From Psychromonas sp. Urea-02u-13 (GTDB lineage Bacteria > Pseudomonadota > Gammaproteobacteria > Enterobacterales > Psychromonadaceae), in NCBI RefSeq assembly GCF_002835995.1, contig NZ_PJBZ01000070.1, forward strand, positions 40,800 to 104,799: a DNA stretch of 64,000 nucleotides, written 5' to 3'. Every line of letters starts with the position of its first letter. The stretch's first letter is position 1. The translations under genes and the position numbers were made by a program. Below, in pieces: positions 28,803 to 37,342 of this stretch. The notes below the pieces were generated by a model. The model saw only the letters and a list, made by a program, of their open reading frames with translations, did not search any database and was not told the DNA's origin.

Positions 28803-30983
28803 ATGAATATACTAGCACTAAATAAACAACTTGCGCTTGAGCTAACGATTTCTGAACAACAGGTGAATACCTTTATCACGCTTTATGATGATGGTAATAC
28901 CGTGCCTTTTATTGCGCGTTATCGTAAAGAGATAACCAAAGGCCTTGATGATAAACAACTGCGCTCATTAGAAAGCCGTTTAATCTATGGTCGTGAGTTA
29001 GCAACCCGCCGTAGTGCCATTTTAAAAGCGTTAACGGAGTCGGGTAAATTAACAGCATCGTTAAGCGAAAAAATACAGCAAAGCACCAGTAAAACGCTAT
29101 TAGAGCAGCTGTATCTGCCCTTTAAAAGCAAACGAGTTAATAAAGCGCAATTAGCGATTGATGCCGGCCTTGAAAGTCTGGCTGATAAATTGTGGTTCCA
29201 GCCTGACAGTGATCAACAACGTGTGAGTAAGCAGTATATCTGTGCTGCGTTTGCAAGCTCCGATGAAGTATTAACTGGGGCGATGCAAATTATCATTGAA
29301 CGTTTATCCGTTGATATTAACCTCTTGGATAAACTTAAAAATCAATTGGTTAATAACGCTTGTTTTAAAGCGACGGTGATTAAAGGCAAAGAGCAGGAAG
29401 CGATCAAGTTTAAAGATTATTACGATTACAGTGAACCGGTCAAACGCATTCAGCCACATCGGTTATTAGCCATTCTACGCGGTAAAAGTGAAGGGTTTTT
29501 ACGCCTTAAATTGGATACCGACCCAAGACAAGATAAAAGCATCAAAACGGCTTATTGCGAGATATTGATTGCTTCACACTTGGGTTTTTCCTTAAAAGGG
29601 CTAGCCGCTAATAATTGGCGCGTTGAAGTGATTAAAAAAGCCTGGAAGTCTAAATTACTGGGTATGCTAGAAACACAGATCACGTCTGCATTAAAAGAGA
29701 AAGCTTACGACAATGCGATTAATCTTTTTGCCACTAATTTAAAAGATCTCTTAATGAGTGCGCCCGCGGGACGTAAAGTCGTCATGGGGCTAGATCCTGG
29801 TTTTAAAAGTGGCTGTAAAGTCGCGATTATTGACCAAACGGGAAAATACCTGGTCAGTGAAACTATCTATCCACACGCTCCTCAGAAACAATACGACAAT
29901 GCTAAACACAAAGTGGTTATGCTCTTAAAAGCGCACAACGTTGACCTTGTTGCAATTGGTAATGGTACGGCATCACGCGAGAGTGAGCAGTTTATTACTG
30001 AGTGTATTGAAAGCATTGATTCAAGTGCGCCTGAACAAAAGATTAAACAGTTGATTGTCAGTGAAGCAGGCGCATCGGTTTATTCCGCTTCTGAATTAGC
30101 AAGCCATGAATTTCCTAATTTGGATGTGTCGATCAGAGGGGCGATCTCTATTGCCAGACGCTTACAAGATCCACTGGCTGAATTGGTAAAAATAGACGCA
30201 AAAGCCATTGGTGTTGGTTTGTATCAGCATGATGTGAATCAAACGCAGTTGAGTAAGCGTTTGCAAGCTGTCGTCGAGGATTGTGTCAACGTAGTGGGTG
30301 TGGATCTTAACAGTGCTTCTGTCTCGTTATTGACCTTTATTGCTGGACTCAATAGCACGATTGCACAAAACATCGTTGATTACCGTGAGCAAGTGGGTTT
30401 ATTTACCTCACGTAATACCCTTAAAAAAGTACCTCGTTTAGGTAATAAAGCCTTTGAACAGAGCGCGGGTTTTTTACGTATTAGTGAAGCTAAAAACCAA
30501 CTTGATAACAGTGCCGTGCACCCAGAGAGTTATTACATGGTGAATAACATGGCCAAGCAGTTAAGCGTGCCACTTTCTCGTTTACTGAGCGAGACACAAC
30601 TGCTTGAACAAGTGCAGGATGCACCATTAGTTGATGAACAGTTTGGTTTGTTGTCGATACAGGCGATTAAACAAGAGTTGATAAAACCTCATCGTGATCC
30701 TCGTCCTGAATTTCAAACCGTGAGTTACACCAAAGGCATTAATAAAATAGCGGATTTAGAAGTCGGATTGAGACTGCAAGGGGTGATTTCTAATGTCACC
30801 AATTTTGGTGCCTTTGTGGATATTGGTGTACATCAAGATGGATTAGTACACATCTCCCACATGGCCGATAAATTTGTCTCTGACCCGACTCAAATTGTGA
30901 AAGCGGGGCAGATAGTCTCGGTAAAAGTACTTGAAGTTGATTTACAACGAAAGCGTATTGCATTGAGTATGCGCAGTGAGTGA
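28803..30983 (+). CDS. tex: Tex-family RNA-binding transcription accessory protein
   Basis: Cytoplasmic nucleic-acid-binding protein conserved across bacteria (YhgF in E. coli). The 726-aa protein has the N-terminal helical region (FIARYRKEITKGLDD), a YqgF-like RNase H fold (VVMGLDPGFKSGCKVAII), helix-hairpin-helix motifs, the SIARRLQDPLAELVKID signature and a C-terminal S1 domain (GVISNVTNFGAFVDIGVHQD). The last 8 bp overlap the start of the methyltransferase gene, indicating translational coupling. Confidence 0.95.
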   Translation: MNILALNKQLALELTISEQQVNTFITLYDDGNTVPFIARYRKEITKGLDDKQLRSLESRLIYGRELATRRSAILKALTESGKLTASLSEKIQQSTSKTLLEQLYLPFKSKRVNKAQLAIDAGLESLADKLWFQPDSDQQRVSKQYICAAFASSDEVLTGAMQIIIERLSVDINLLDKLKNQLVNNACFKATVIKGKEQEAIKFKDYYDYSEPVKRIQPHRLLAILRGKSEGFLRLKLDTDPRQDKSIKTAYCEILIASHLGFSLKGLAANNWRVEVIKKAWKSKLLGMLETQITSALKEKAYDNAINLFATNLKDLLMSAPAGRKVVMGLDPGFKSGCKVAIIDQTGKYLVSETIYPHAPQKQYDNAKHKVVMLLKAHNVDLVAIGNGTASRESEQFITECIESIDSSAPEQKIKQLIVSEAGASVYSASELASHEFPNLDVSIRGAISIARRLQDPLAELVKIDAKAIGVGLYQHDVNQTQLSKRLQAVVEDCVNVVGVDLNSASVSLLTFIAGLNSTIAQNIVDYREQVGLFTSRNTLKKVPRLGNKAFEQSAGFLRISEAKNQLDNSAVHPESYYMVNNMAKQLSVPLSRLLSETQLLEQVQDAPLVDEQFGLLSIQAIKQELIKPHRDPRPEFQTVSYTKGINKIADLEVGLRLQGVISNVTNFGAFVDIGVHQDGLVHISHMADKFVSDPTQIVKAGQIVSVKVLEVDLQRKRIALSMRSE

Positions 30984-31689
30984 TGCTAATAAAGTGAAGT
31001 TAGGTAAACGTTTGACACGCATTGAAGCCATGGCGGGGCGCGATTACGATCATATCTGGGATTGTTGTTGCGACCACGGTTTATTAGGTTTTCAATTGCT
31101 TAAAAATGATAAAGCCGGGCACATTCATTTTGTCGATGTTGTCGCGCCATTATTGAACGAGATAGACAATAAACTAAGCCGTTATTATCAAGGAAAGAGT
31201 GAGTGGTCTGTGCATTGTTTAGATGTTGCGACATTGCCAATTGCCGAATATGACATTGACTCTGGTGCTGAACAGAAAAAGCACCTTATCATTATTGCGG
31301 GTATTGGCGGTCAGTTATTGATTACTTTATTAAAAGTACTTTTTCCACATTGCCGTGCTTTTAATGTTGAGTTTATTTTGTCTCCCGTTCATCATAATCA
31401 TCAGTTACGAGCGTATTTAAAGGATCAAAACTGTCGTTTGATTGATGAAGTGATCGTTGAAGAGAATAAACGTTTCTATGAAGTGCTGCATATCGACCAA
31501 CGCGCGCTGAACAAAAGTACAGATTGTTTTGTGTCATTAGTTGGCGATAAAATGTGGAATTTTGACTATGTAGAACATCAGCTTTATCTGCAACAAACAA
31601 TAAAACATTACCAGCGCATGGCCAAAAATCCGACTCTCGATGTGAGTGAGATAATTAAAGGTTATCAAGATCTCATCCCCTGTGTATAA
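30976..31689 (+). CDS. TrmK-like tRNA (adenine-N1) methyltransferase family protein
   Basis: A 237-aa SAM-dependent methyltransferase of the COG2384 type. It starts with GTG inside the tex 3' end (8-bp overlap). VKLGKRLTRIEAMA, IWDCCCDHGLLGFQLL (SAM motif I, with a run of cysteines) and HLIIIAGIGGQLLITLL are the family marks. TrmK of Bacillus methylates A22 of tRNA; whether the gammaproteobacterial members do the same is not settled. Pairing with tex suggests an RNA-related role. Confidence 0.82.
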   Translation: MSDANKVKLGKRLTRIEAMAGRDYDHIWDCCCDHGLLGFQLLKNDKAGHIHFVDVVAPLLNEIDNKLSRYYQGKSEWSVHCLDVATLPIAEYDIDSGAEQKKHLIIIAGIGGQLLITLLKVLFPHCRAFNVEFILSPVHHNHQLRAYLKDQNCRLIDEVIVEENKRFYEVLHIDQRALNKSTDCFVSLVGDKMWNFDYVEHQLYLQQTIKHYQRMAKNPTLDVSEIIKGYQDLIPCV

Positions 31690-31745
31690 TCGCCTTTTTT
31701 TTAATCACTCGCTTTTCATCGCCTGTTGCTGCTGGACCTATTATT

Positions 31746-32315
31746 ATGCGCTTATTAAGATCAACTGTTCATCCCGATATCACTCAAAAGCAACAAAGCA
31801 GCTTTGAGCGTATTGCAACACGTGCCATCGTTTTAAAAGGCGATAGCATTCTGCTTTTATATACCCAGCGCTACGACGATTACACCTTACCAGGTGGTGG
31901 CGTGGATAAAGGCGAAGATCTACTTTGTGGTTTTAAACGTGAATTGCTTGAAGAAACGGGGGCCAAAAATATTCGTAATATTAAAGAATTTGGTTTGTAT
32001 GAAGAAGTGCGCCCTTGGTATAAAGACGACTTTGATCTTATGAAAATGAAGTCATATTGTTTTAGCTGTGAAATTGATGAACAGTTAGGCGCGACAAATT
32101 TTGAAGATTATGAAATAAAAAATGGCATGCAAGTTGTTTGGTTGCCGATTACTGACGCGATAAAACATAATGAAAAGACGATTGCAGAAAGCGGTAAAAA
32201 AGGCATGTCTGTTGAGCGTGAACTGTTTTTATTAAAATTGATTCAAAAAGAGTTAATAACAACTAACCTCTCTGAGCCTTCTATTTCAACTACTCAATAT
32301 AGCGCTGTTTGTTAA
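31746..32315 (+). CDS. NUDIX hydrolase
   Basis: A 189-aa protein with a full NUDIX box: GGGVDKGEDLLCGFKRELLEETGA would span about 54-77, with catalytic REL-EE residues in RELLEETG. The preceding IVLKGDSILLLYTQRY strand is typical. Substrate unknown; candidates are nucleotide-sugar or oxidised nucleotide diphosphates. Its last 26 bp overlap the 3' end of the convergent gene at 32290. Confidence 0.88.
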   Translation: MRLLRSTVHPDITQKQQSSFERIATRAIVLKGDSILLLYTQRYDDYTLPGGGVDKGEDLLCGFKRELLEETGAKNIRNIKEFGLYEEVRPWYKDDFDLMKMKSYCFSCEIDEQLGATNFEDYEIKNGMQVVWLPITDAIKHNEKTIAESGKKGMSVERELFLLKLIQKELITTNLSEPSISTTQYSAVC

Positions 32316-33711
32316 GAACAGACTCAATACCGTAGAGTGCTAATGCTTCATTAGTGCTTTTACTTGGTTGTAACGTTGCAATAAGTTGTACCTGTTGCTT
32401 TTGTGCTTGTTCAATAAAGTCGAGCAACACATCGGAAGGGTCTGTGATGAGCATATGACTTAACGACTCCGACAAGATGACATCTGAGATAGGGAAATTT
32501 GTCAGCAGTCCAGTTAATAAATTGTGTTCGTTTTCAACAAGCCAATAAATCTTTGCATTTGATAAACGTGCCATCACTAATATTGAAAATAGAGTGGAGG
32601 TTTGTTGGATATTTTCCGGATACTCAATGCAGATATCGATAGTGTACTGATCGCAATTCAGCTCCCGTGCTAATTCGCCGCGCATCTCCCGTGCTAATTC
32701 GCCGCGCATCCCTCTTTTAATGCCAGTGCTAAGCCAATCTTGTAGGCTTTGCACATTAATAATGTAGCGAATTCCATCTGTTTTTTGTAACCTAGCAATC
32801 TGCTTTTTACGCATGCCATAGGAGCAAAAGTAGCTACTAACCGACTCTGTTAGTAAATCATAGATCGGATACGATCCACTTTCTACTTGCTCTTCGCTCA
32901 CCCAAAGCTTTAAATAAACCTTTGAAAAAAGGGAAGAAAGTAATTTATGCCATTGCGCTTTATTGGGGGGTTCAGTGAGGCTCGCTAAAATAGGAAAACC
33001 TTTGTTTTTAATCAGTGTATAGGTGGCGCGGCATAGATTATTAGGGCGTTGCCCATAAATGATAATGATAGGAGATTGTTCGTTATGCGCTAACGCCTTT
33101 AATACTTCGATCAGTCTTAAACCCAAAATATCAATATCGATGATTAATAACTTTTGATTGTTAAGTTTGCTTAACGCGGCCTGTGCCGTGAAGTATTCAA
33201 CGTGCCTTAATCCGATTGAAGATAAATGCTGTTGATGACTTATCTTTTTATTTTCATCCTCAGTAATAAAAGCAACTGAATAATGCGCTAACCATTCACT
33301 AAAGGTACGCGTAATATAATTTTTCCACTGCAGTACGTTGGTGGCTAAGTGCGCTTCATCAATACAATGTATAAAGACCGGTAAATTGGTATCCATACTC
33401 GGTAAGGAGCCTAACCAAAATACACGAATATCAGCACGATGTGTCAGTAGGCTGATTAGCTTAGCTAATGCAGGCTCAAGCTCTATGCCATCGGTTAGTA
33501 GCACGGCGACGCCATGCGGGCTAGCGGTGAGCATTAGAATGAGTTGCTCAAGAGAGTTTGATGAATTTATCCGGCACTCGGGGAGAGGTTGGTTGTACTG
33601 GTAACTGTAAACGGTAAACATGGTTTGCTGGGGTTGATTTGAATAGGATGTCAGTAATTGTAACTCTTGCTCAGATAAAATTGAACTTTGTTGATTAATT
33701 ACTGGCATCAA
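32290..33711 (-). CDS. Protein of unknown function, possibly degenerate receiver-EAL
   Basis: A 473-aa cytoplasmic protein that I do not recognise with confidence. A middle segment (KLLIIDIDILGLRLIEVL, about 190-207) has the look of a receiver-domain beta3/alpha3. The C-terminus (SDVILSESLSHMLITDP, then QLIATLQPSKSTNEALALYG) resembles the end of an EAL fold with its catalytic motifs gone. Both are inferences. A perfect 24-bp tandem duplication doubles the peptide RGELAREM inside it. It lies 4 bp after the DUF2913 gene on the same strand, so they are likely one transcript, and it overlaps the convergent NUDIX gene by 26 bp. Confidence 0.6.
   Translation of the reverse strand: MMPVINQQSSILSEQELQLLTSYSNQPQQTMFTVYSYQYNQPLPECRINSSNSLEQLILMLTASPHGVAVLLTDGIELEPALAKLISLLTHRADIRVFWLGSLPSMDTNLPVFIHCIDEAHLATNVLQWKNYITRTFSEWLAHYSVAFITEDENKKISHQQHLSSIGLRHVEYFTAQAALSKLNNQKLLIIDIDILGLRLIEVLKALAHNEQSPIIIIYGQRPNNLCRATYTLIKNKGFPILASLTEPPNKAQWHKLLSSLFSKVYLKLWVSEEQVESGSYPIYDLLTESVSSYFCSYGMRKKQIARLQKTDGIRYIINVQSLQDWLSTGIKRGMRGELAREMRGELARELNCDQYTIDICIEYPENIQQTSTLFSILVMARLSNAKIYWLVENEHNLLTGLLTNFPISDVILSESLSHMLITDPSDVLLDFIEQAQKQQVQLIATLQPSKSTNEALALYGIESVLNKQRYIE
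32662..32709. repeat. Perfect 2 x 24-bp tandem duplication inside a coding region
   Basis: Two identical 24-bp units starting CTCCCGTGCTAATTCG occur head to tail. The unit is a multiple of three, so the frame is kept and eight residues are duplicated. Identity of the copies suggests a recent event. Confidence 0.95.
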
Positions 33712-33715
33712 TAAA

Positions 33716-34378
33716 TTACTCTTCTGTTATTGCTTCAACGGGAAACTCAGGTAATTTATCACCGTCATTATTTGGGTGAATAATGAATTCGCCGTGATAT
33801 TTTACTTTTGATTTATAATCAGTAATTTTGTGCAGTAATAAGTTGTTCGCAAAAGCGAGTTTAACAAGTTCTGGTAAATCACCGCGTAAATAAAGCGAAA
33901 TCGGCTTTACTAAAATACCTTCTTCATCAAAGCACTGTAACATTTGATCTTCACAGATAATTAATGAAGCCGCACCGCCACTGTGGCGATTCAGCTTAGC
34001 ACCTACCACTAAATCGATATTAACCATCCACTGCGCAGCTTCAAGTTTTGCAACAACCGCTTGTAATTGTGAAAGGGTGACTGCTTGTACCTGTTTTTGC
34101 TCATCTAATACTTGGTTGTAACATTTTTGCAGGTAAAGAAATGACGCTTTTAATCCTGAGTTTTTGCCCTGGCTACGTGCTCTACTCTGCCAAGCTTTAA
34201 GTACTGGCACTGTAATGCTATCAAAACGTTTTTGCTTCATCGCATTCGTTACCCAAGCACCTAAATAATGCGCTTCATTAAGTGGGCTTTTTGACGTGCG
34301 ACCAGAGGCTTGAGATGCCTGTAGTTCAGTTAATGCTGTTGTAACGAGTATGTGTATTTCTTGCGAAAAAAGAACCAT
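33716..34378 (-). CDS. DUF2913 family protein
   Basis: A 220-aa soluble protein resembling the DUF2913 family found mainly in Vibrio and relatives. Marks are the opening helix FSQEIHILVTTALTELQ, the SEAHYLGAWVTNAMK-like stretch (here NEAHYLGAWVTNAMKQKRF) and a C-terminal beta-rich part. No catalytic motif is visible. It is followed after 4 bp by the unknown 473-aa gene, with which it probably forms an operon. The family assignment is from memory of the pattern. Confidence 0.7.
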   Translation of the reverse strand: MVLFSQEIHILVTTALTELQASQASGRTSKSPLNEAHYLGAWVTNAMKQKRFDSITVPVLKAWQSRARSQGKNSGLKASFLYLQKCYNQVLDEQKQVQAVTLSQLQAVVAKLEAAQWMVNIDLVVGAKLNRHSGGAASLIICEDQMLQCFDEEGILVKPISLYLRGDLPELVKLAFANNLLLHKITDYKSKVKYHGEFIIHPNNDGDKLPEFPVEAITEE

Positions 34379-34517
34379 AAAAGACCTACTTGAAAGTTAA
34401 CAATAAAAATAAACACCAGTATACAAGATTAATTGTACTTTAAGTAATTAAGATCAAGGAATAATAGTTGAATTATTTGCTAGGATATTATTTCATTCTT
34501 ATTGAGGTCGCAAATGT

Positions 34518-35000
34518 ATGGAAGCCTTTACCAGTTTTACCCTTGCACGTGCGTTACATATTTTTGCCATCGTATTGTGGATTGGCGGTGTGGCCTTTGT
34601 CACCACAGTGTTAATCCCTTCTTTAAAGCAGATCCCTGATATTCATGACAGGCTGGCGCTTTTTGAAAAGTTAGAAGGCAAGTTTGCTATTCAAGCGCGT
34701 ATTACGACTGTCATCACTTTACTGACCGGACTATACATGATTGATTTTATGCAGATTTGGGGGCGATTTTTACAGGCCGAGTTTTGGTGGATGCATTTAA
34801 TGGTGATTGTCTGGTTACTGTTTACGTTAGTCTTATTTGTTTTTGAGCCGTTATTTTTGCATGCTTGGTTTAGAAAGCAGGCGTTAATAGACAGCAAAAA
34901 AACATTTAAGCGTGTGCACATGATGCACATCATTTTACTCACTGTGAGTTTAATAACAATTTTGGGCGCAATGTTAGGCGCACATGGCTTTCGTTTTTAA
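34518..35000 (+). CDS. Small integral membrane protein, CopD-like
   Basis: A 160-aa protein with four hydrophobic segments (about 8-30, 57-75, 90-110 and 133-155). ARALHIFAIVLWIGGVAF resembles the first helix of the CopD/DUF2269-type membrane family, in which an intramembrane His can bind copper or haem. Other His residues lie in MHLMVI and RVHMMHII. The function is not known. Neighbours give no clue. Confidence 0.6.
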   Translation: MEAFTSFTLARALHIFAIVLWIGGVAFVTTVLIPSLKQIPDIHDRLALFEKLEGKFAIQARITTVITLLTGLYMIDFMQIWGRFLQAEFWWMHLMVIVWLLFTLVLFVFEPLFLHAWFRKQALIDSKKTFKRVHMMHIILLTVSLITILGAMLGAHGFRF

Positions 35001-35066
35001 TTGTGTTTTACGCGGTGCTTGGATAAAGCTAAACTAAGCACTATTCGATATTGAAAAGAGAAATGT

Positions 35067-35399
35067 ATGGCTTATATCCCAAGTAATTATAAAAGTTTAG
35101 AGAGTGACTACCGCGATAAGGCGCTGAAGCTAATACCTTGGGTGTGTGGGAAATGTGCGCGTGAGTTTGTGTATTCCAATTTAAAAGAGCTAACAGTGCA
35201 CCATATGGACCATGATCATAGTAACAATCCACAAGACGGTAGTAACTGGGAGTTATTATGTATTTATTGTCATGATCATGAGCATGATAAATACACACAG
35301 GCTGATATGTACGGCAGTAGCGTAGAAGCGGGGGATGACTTGCAAGCAAGTTCGACTTACAACCCGTTTGCAGATTTAATGAGTAAAATGAAGAAATAA
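35067..35399 (+). CDS. yajD: HNH nuclease-type protein YajD
   Basis: A 110-aa protein that follows E. coli YajD closely from end to end: MAYIPSNYKSLESDYRDKAL, the zinc-knuckle CGKC, ELTVHHMDHDHSNNPQDGSN (HNH beta-beta-alpha core) and LLCIYCHDHEHDKYT, then NPFADL at the C-terminus. The HNH residues and the two CxxC pairs for zinc are intact. Its biological substrate is unknown even in E. coli. Confidence 0.92.
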   Translation: MAYIPSNYKSLESDYRDKALKLIPWVCGKCAREFVYSNLKELTVHHMDHDHSNNPQDGSNWELLCIYCHDHEHDKYTQADMYGSSVEAGDDLQASSTYNPFADLMSKMKK

Positions 35400-35535
35400 T
35401 GAATGCTCTGCTCAGGAGCTTACTTCTGGGCAGAAATGAGAAGAATTAATTTTGAATGTTTCACTTAATCCCAAACGAGTGAAAAATGTAACTCAATAGC
35501 GTGCTAATACCTTGCAGTTCAGCTTTGTTCGCTAT

Positions 35536-36405
35536 TTAAATCTCTTCTCTTTCGATAGAGATAACAACACGTCTATTTTGCATACGGCCTAAAACATTCC
35601 TGTTATCGGCGACATGGTGCTTCTCGCCATAACCTTTAACCTGAATTTTTTCATCATCTAAACCTATCTGTGCCAAATACTCTTTTACTGATGTTGCACG
35701 TTGCTCTGAGAGCTGTAAGTTACGATATTTTGCCCCGTAACTATCGGAGTAACCCGATACCAGCACCACACTTATATTTTCATCGTGTTTTATATAATCG
35801 CCAATCATTTTCAATCGTTTTTTAGAGAATGAAGTGAGTTTTACACCATTTTTATTGTACTTAAGAATACTGTAAGCGATGTCATCAAAGTTATACGGTA
35901 AAAGCTGATCGATGCAATTATTAAACTCATCATAACTATCCATAAAATTAATGGATGACAGGCCAATACTGGTTGTTTGATCTTTGTTATACCAATCTTG
36001 ATAATAAAAAGTGGGGTATTTCCCATTTTCAAGCTCACTGAGCATTTGCCATGCATTTTGACGGGTGACATAACCATCAAATTGCTGGTGGAACGTGACT
36101 TTACCGATAGTGAACGCTTCACTGCCCGGTCGCCATTGTGGCGGGACAGACTTTAACAGCACAGAACGTGTTTTCGGTAAGGCTCTTTTACTGTGCAAAA
36201 TAAAGTCTAAATTAACGTATTTACTTGCCTTAGCTTCAAAATGAGCTTGGCCGTATCGCGGAATAGGGTGTTCAAGCGTGCATTGAATAGGGGTAGAACT
36301 AGAGATATACCATAATGAGTTATCAATGCTAGCGTTGTAATTTTTATTAGCAGCATAACTGCTATTAATGCATAACAGTAGCGTTGCCATTATCTGTATT
36401 TTCAT
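35536..36405 (-). CDS. motY: Sodium-driven flagellar motor protein MotY
   Basis: Periplasmic protein of the T ring that helps anchor the PomA/PomB stator in polar sodium-driven flagella. The start is set at the ATG at 36405 with GGA seven bases upstream; an ATG 12 bp earlier is possible. A signal peptide (MKIQIMATLLLCINSSYA) is followed by the MotY N-domain (STPIQCTLEHPIPRYG, then VPPQWRPG). The C-terminal OmpA peptidoglycan-binding domain carries LVSGYSDSYGAKYRNLQLSE and NRRVVISIE. No other flagellar genes are in the window, as is usual for motY. Confidence 0.92.
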   Translation of the reverse strand: MKIQIMATLLLCINSSYAANKNYNASIDNSLWYISSSTPIQCTLEHPIPRYGQAHFEAKASKYVNLDFILHSKRALPKTRSVLLKSVPPQWRPGSEAFTIGKVTFHQQFDGYVTRQNAWQMLSELENGKYPTFYYQDWYNKDQTTSIGLSSINFMDSYDEFNNCIDQLLPYNFDDIAYSILKYNKNGVKLTSFSKKRLKMIGDYIKHDENISVVLVSGYSDSYGAKYRNLQLSEQRATSVKEYLAQIGLDDEKIQVKGYGEKHHVADNRNVLGRMQNRRVVISIEREEI

Positions 36406-36696
36406 AATTAATTCCATTAATTCTGCTCGATTACCAAATTATCGGCAGTGAGAATATTTTCTTTAGTTTAATTTAGTCGCTTTATGAATAAATACCCGTT
36501 ATCCATAAAAATACTTTGTATTTTAGTTTTTTAACGTTTATTTATACATATAACGTGCACTATTTGAGCATTTTCAATTGAGTTTTACTTAAACGCTAAA
36601 ATCGACAACGATGACGACCAATCTATTGCCCTTCGGAGTTTTGCACCTTTAATGATAACGGGTATACTCCTCCCTCATTTTTATTATGAGCATTCT

Positions 36697-37311
36697 ATGG
36701 AAAACTTATTAGCCAAACGCTTTCGTGGTTATTACCCCGTTATCATTGATATTGAAACATCTGGATTAGTATCACAAACAGATGCAATGCTTGAGATTGC
36801 GGCTATTTTTCCTGCGATGGATGAGCAAGGTTACTTATATTGCGCGGACAAAATACATTTTAATGTGCACCCGTTCGAGGGCGCGAATTTTGATCCTAAG
36901 GCGTTAGAATTTACTGGGATTGACCCTTTTAACCCACTGCGTGCTGCGGTTGATGAGCGTGATGCGCTGACAGACATTTTTAAGCTGGTACGTAAACATC
37001 AAAAATTGAATGGCTGTAATCGTTCAATTATCGTTGCGCATAATGCCGCTTTTGACCAAGGCTTTATTAATCAAGCAACACATAGATGTAACTTGAAACG
37101 TGTGCCATTCCATCCCTTTGCAACATTCGATACCGCCAGTATGGCAGGACTCGTTTTAGGCCAAACCGTCTTAGCAAAAGCATGCGCGCAGGCAAATATC
37201 GCCTATGATAATAAAGAAGCACATTCAGCGCTATATGATACAGAGGTAACAGCAGAGCTGTTTTTTTATATGGTGAATAAGTTAAAAGCACTCGGCGGTT
37301 GGCCAGTTTAA
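36697..37311 (+). CDS. rnt: Ribonuclease T
   Basis: DEDDh 3'-5' exonuclease that trims tRNA and other stable RNA 3' ends. The start is set at the ATG at 36697 ([17 protein letters not shown]) because family homology begins there; an in-frame ATG at 36652 would add 15 unsupported residues. [10 protein letters not shown] (first D and E), [11 protein letters not shown] (second D), the [15 protein letters not shown] segment and [15 protein letters not shown] (catalytic His and last Asp) are intact. It ends GGWPV as in other RNase T proteins. Confidence 0.95.
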   Translation: MENLLAKRFRGYYPVIIDIETSGLVSQTDAMLEIAAIFPAMDEQGYLYCADKIHFNVHPFEGANFDPKALEFTGIDPFNPLRAAVDERDALTDIFKLVRKHQKLNGCNRSIIVAHNAAFDQGFINQATHRCNLKRVPFHPFATFDTASMAGLVLGQTVLAKACAQANIAYDNKEAHSALYDTEVTAELFFYMVNKLKALGGWPV

Positions 37312-37342
37312 TTCTCAATTTTATTTTTAGCAGTAGGGCACT

